A DNA stretch of 64,000 nucleotides from contig NZ_JAFNLL010000036.1 of the NCBI RefSeq assembly GCF_017368795.1, forward strand, positions 1 to 64,000. Reading direction: 5' to 3'. The position numbers were made by a program, and so were the translations under genes. The DNA comes from Arthrobacter cavernae (lineage in GTDB: Bacteria > Actinomycetota > Actinomycetes > Actinomycetales > Micrococcaceae). The notes below the pieces were generated by a model that saw nothing but the letters and a program-made list of their open reading frames with translations, searched no databases and had not been told where the DNA came from. This document shows, one piece after another, positions 61,726-64,000 of this stretch. The stretch's first letter is position 1. Each line of letters starts with the position of its first letter.

Positions 61726-63153
61726 TCAGCCGGCCGGCTGTTCGAGCTGCCAGACGTCGGCCGAGGCGCCCGCGGGGAGCTCCAGCCGCCATTCCTCACC
61801 GGCGGCCGGGTAGGCGCGCAGGGTGGTGGCCACGGAACCGTTGCGGTACACCTCCACGAGGGAAGCGTCCACGAAGATCCGCAGTCCTGCCCCCAGCTCG
61901 CCGCGGAACACCACCTGGCGTTCGGCACCGGGCGCATCGGAACCGGCCTCCTCGGAACCGGATGAGAGCACCAGCGAGACCTCGCCCTGGCCGCCGGACA
62001 CCCCCTGCCCACCGGACACCACTGCCTCGGCAAAAGCAGGCAGGGAGACGGTCCTGGAGGCGCCCGTGGCCAGGGCAGCACCCCGGTACGCATCGATCTC
62101 CGGCGCAGGAGCCACGGCCACGGCATCGTCAACAACGGAGAGCACACGTGGGAACGTCAGCACGCCGGACCAGCCGGCGGCGTCGATCTCCTCCTGGCTG
62201 CGGCCGCGGCGGCCGTCACGGCCGGGACCTTCATTGGCCCAGCCCCACAGCAGGGAGCTGGGTTCAGCACCGGACGAGGACTCAAGCTGGACGATCTGCG
62301 GGGCGTAGAAGTCGCGGCCAAGATCGGACTTCCCGCCGGAACGAGGTTCGAACACCGGCAGGCCCGTGGCCGGGTCCTCACACAGGGAGCCGATGAGGTG
62401 GCCCACTCCGTTGGCGTGCTCGTGGGCATCACCGGAGAGCCACAGGGAAAACATCATGAGCCAGGAGTCTCCGCCGGCAGAGTCCGGCACCTGGACCAGC
62501 TGCGGGCATTCCCAGATCTCGGCCGGGGTGTGGGCAGCAGCAACCGGGTTATCGGAGCTCAGCCAGATCCCCTGGTACTTCCAGTCGGACATGTCCTCCA
62601 CGGTGTACAGGAGCAGCGCGGCCTGGCCGGTGGCGAGGCCGGCGCCCTGCATGGCGTAGCGCTTGCCGTTGAAACGGAACAGGAAGGGGTCGCGCACCGC
62701 GGTGACCAGCGGGTCAGTCGGCATCGACGCCGCAACGTGTCCATCCTGCTCCCAGGAAACCAGGTCCGCGGAGCCGCGGGCCAGCACCACCTGGGAGTGT
62801 CCGCCGTCGCCCTTTACCCCGGAGTATGCGGCGGTGGGGACGCCGCCGTCGTCGGTCACCACACCGGTCCAGCAGCCGAACTCGTCCGGCCCGCCGTCCT
62901 GCGGCTTCAGGGCCACCGGGTGCTCTTCCCAGCGGAGCAGGTCCGCCGAGCTGACGTGGCCCCACTGGATCCGGTGGTGCCGGGCGGATTCCGGGTTGTA
63001 CTGGAAGAACACGTGGTACCGGCCGTTGATGTGGCTGATCCCGTTGGGATCGTTGATCCAGCCCCGGGCCGGGCGCGGGTGGAAGCGCGGGAACGCCGGA
63101 TCCGGGTGGACTGCGGCCAGGCGGGCGAAGTCGGAGGCTGCAAGGTCCGTCAT
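61726..63153 (-). CDS. glycoside hydrolase family 32 (beta-fructosidase)
   Basis: A 475-residue GH32 enzyme acting on sucrose or fructo-oligosaccharides. The nucleophile is in WINDPNG; the transition-state Asp is in VRDPFLF; the acid/base Glu is in EIWECPQLV; FYAPQ and WGWANEG are also typical. No signal peptide is seen, so it is intracellular and probably acts after uptake by the ABC transporter whose permease gene lies 25 bp upstream. GAAAGGA precedes the ATG. The C-terminal beta-sandwich (VSGGQGVSGGQG insert at about residue 375) carries a short direct repeat. Confidence 0.92.
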   Translation of the reverse strand: MTDLAASDFARLAAVHPDPAFPRFHPRPARGWINDPNGISHINGRYHVFFQYNPESARHHRIQWGHVSSADLLRWEEHPVALKPQDGGPDEFGCWTGVVTDDGGVPTAAYSGVKGDGGHSQVVLARGSADLVSWEQDGHVAASMPTDPLVTAVRDPFLFRFNGKRYAMQGAGLATGQAALLLYTVEDMSDWKYQGIWLSSDNPVAAAHTPAEIWECPQLVQVPDSAGGDSWLMMFSLWLSGDAHEHANGVGHLIGSLCEDPATGLPVFEPRSGGKSDLGRDFYAPQIVQLESSSGAEPSSLLWGWANEGPGRDGRRGRSQEEIDAAGWSGVLTFPRVLSVVDDAVAVAPAPEIDAYRGAALATGASRTVSLPAFAEAVVSGGQGVSGGQGEVSLVLSSGSEEAGSDAPGAERQVVFRGELGAGLRIFVDASLVEVYRNGSVATTLRAYPAAGEEWRLELPAGASADVWQLEQPAG

Positions 63154-63178
63154 GAGGGTCCTTTCGAGGAAGTAGGGG

Positions 63179-64000
63179 TTATTTGCCGGTGCCGGCGGTG
63201 AGGCCCGCCTGCAGGGCGCGCTGGCCGAAGATGAAGACCACCAGGGCCGGGATCATGGACAGGACCACGCCCGCCAGGACCACCGAGATGCTGCCGGTGC
63301 CCATGTTGCCCTGCAGGGACACCAGGCCCAGCGGCAGGGTGAAGTTCTTCTCCGAGATGGTCATGATCAGCGGACGGAAGAACTCATTCCAGTGGAAGTT
63401 GAAGGCCAGGATGCCCACGATCGCCATGCCGGGCACGGCCAGCGGCGCGTAGACCGAGCGGAAGGTCCGCCACGGCGAGGCGCCGTCGATCGCGGCCGCC
63501 TCCGCCAGGTCGGCGGGCAGCCCCAGGAAGTACTGGCGCATCAGGAAGGTGCCGAACGCCGTCGGGATGGCCGGCAGGATCAGCGCCAGCAGGGTGTCGG
63601 AGAGTCCCATGCCGCGGATCAGCATGAACACGGGCACGATCGTCACCTGCACGGGCACCATCATGGTGGCCAGCACGATCGAGAACAGCGCGCCGCGGCC
63701 GCGGAACTTCAGGTTCGCGAACGCGTAGCCAGCCATGGCGGCCGAGACCATCTGCCCGACGGCGATCAGCCCGGTCACCAGGGCACTGTTCAGTACCAGG
63801 ATGACCATGTCCAGTTGCTGGAAGACCTGGGCATAGGAGGTGAAATCGGGGTTCCAAGGGAAGAACGACGGCGGAAGTTTGAAGGATTCCGACGGCGACC
63901 GCAGCGAGGTGGACAGGGTCCACAGCACGGGCCCCAGGGTCAGGGCGGCGGCGATGAGCAGCAGGACGACGCGCAGGACGGTGTTCCAGCTCGTCTTCCG
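63179..64000 (-). CDS. sugar ABC transporter permease (MalG-type), 5' end outside window
   Basis: The visible 273 residues belong to the second permease of a carbohydrate importer (CUT1 family). The reading frame is open at the window edge (preceded by VVLLLIAAALTLGPVLWTLS), so the gene continues beyond 64000. Family features: SFFPWNPDFTSYAQVF, NSALVTGLIAVGQMVSAAMAGYAFANLKFRGR and the EAA loop LPADLAEAAAIDGASPWRTFRSVYAPLAVPGMA. It lies just upstream of the GH32 gene on the same strand, suggesting fructoside uptake. Confidence 0.9.
   Translation of the reverse strand, partial: RKTSWNTVLRVVLLLIAAALTLGPVLWTLSTSLRSPSESFKLPPSFFPWNPDFTSYAQVFQQLDMVILVLNSALVTGLIAVGQMVSAAMAGYAFANLKFRGRGALFSIVLATMMVPVQVTIVPVFMLIRGMGLSDTLLALILPAIPTAFGTFLMRQYFLGLPADLAEAAAIDGASPWRTFRSVYAPLAVPGMAIVGILAFNFHWNEFFRPLIMTISEKNFTLPLGLVSLQGNMGTGSISVVLAGVVLSMIPALVVFIFGQRALQAGLTAGTGK

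Overview
The window is a GC-rich, densely coded chromosomal segment. Gene content (menaquinone rather than ubiquinone genes, an adrenodoxin-type FprA reductase, a ferredoxin sulfite reductase of the NirA type, a SARP regulator, PucR regulators, a PhoX protein with a Tat signal) points to an actinobacterium, most likely of the Arthrobacter/Pseudarthrobacter group (Micrococcaceae). This placement rests on recognition of families, not on a search. I see no rRNA, tRNA, CRISPR array, transposase or prophage gene.

Layout. 1-5.7 kb: two multicopper oxidase genes on either side of a RarD-type transporter, the second overlapping a membrane-protein gene. 5.7-11.2 kb: a universal stress protein, then 4-aminobutyrate transaminase and an aldehyde dehydrogenase with a divergent PucR regulator (GABA/putrescine catabolism). 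11.2-14 kb: an MFS exporter coupled to a GntR regulator, and a small membrane protein. 14-18.4 kb: a metallo-beta-lactamase/rhodanese protein, FprA and siroheme synthase. 18.4-28 kb: AlkD-like protein, glutaminase, a second PucR-type regulator, an operon of amino-acid permease, PLP decarboxylase and small HTH protein, and a luciferase-like monooxygenase. 28.2-37.1 kb: sulfonate ABC transporter (ssuCBA) and sulfate assimilation genes (cysN, cysD, cysH, nirA and a CbiX-type chelatase). 37.2-39.3 kb: small genes and a broken nuclease-like gene between two copies of a palindromic repeat. 39.7-48 kb: menaquinone side-chain genes (polyprenyl synthase, geranylgeranyl reductase, menG), an idonate-type dehydrogenase with its MFS transporter and divergent GntR regulator, and menF. 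48-50.5 kb: a polar amino-acid ABC transporter. 50.5-56.7 kb: an AbiEi/nuclease-like gene, menD, a PhoX phosphatase and menC. 56.8-60.3 kb: a histidine kinase, an unusual SARP-receiver fusion regulator and a membrane-anchored protein. 60.5-64 kb: a LacI regulator, a GH32 fructosidase and a sugar ABC permease that runs off the end.

How it works together. The strongest theme is sulfur. CysND makes APS, CysH (APS-reductase type, two Cys pairs, no cysC seen) makes sulfite, and NirA with siroheme and reduced ferredoxin makes sulfide. The siroheme synthase and CbiX-type chelatase supply the cofactor, FprA can supply electrons, and ssuABC with the nearby monooxygenase can supply sulfonate sulfur. 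Three of these transcription units (nirA, siroheme synthase, ssuA) share the same promoter-operator module at identical internal spacing. A second theme is menaquinone, with six genes scattered over 16 kb.

The items most worth a second look are: a three-copy 76-bp palindromic repeat, two copies of which bracket a frameshifted AbiEi/PD-(D/E)XK-like gene; a second such gene bracketed by other repeats; the shared sulfur promoter; and the SARP regulator with a C-terminal receiver domain and direct-repeat sites upstream.
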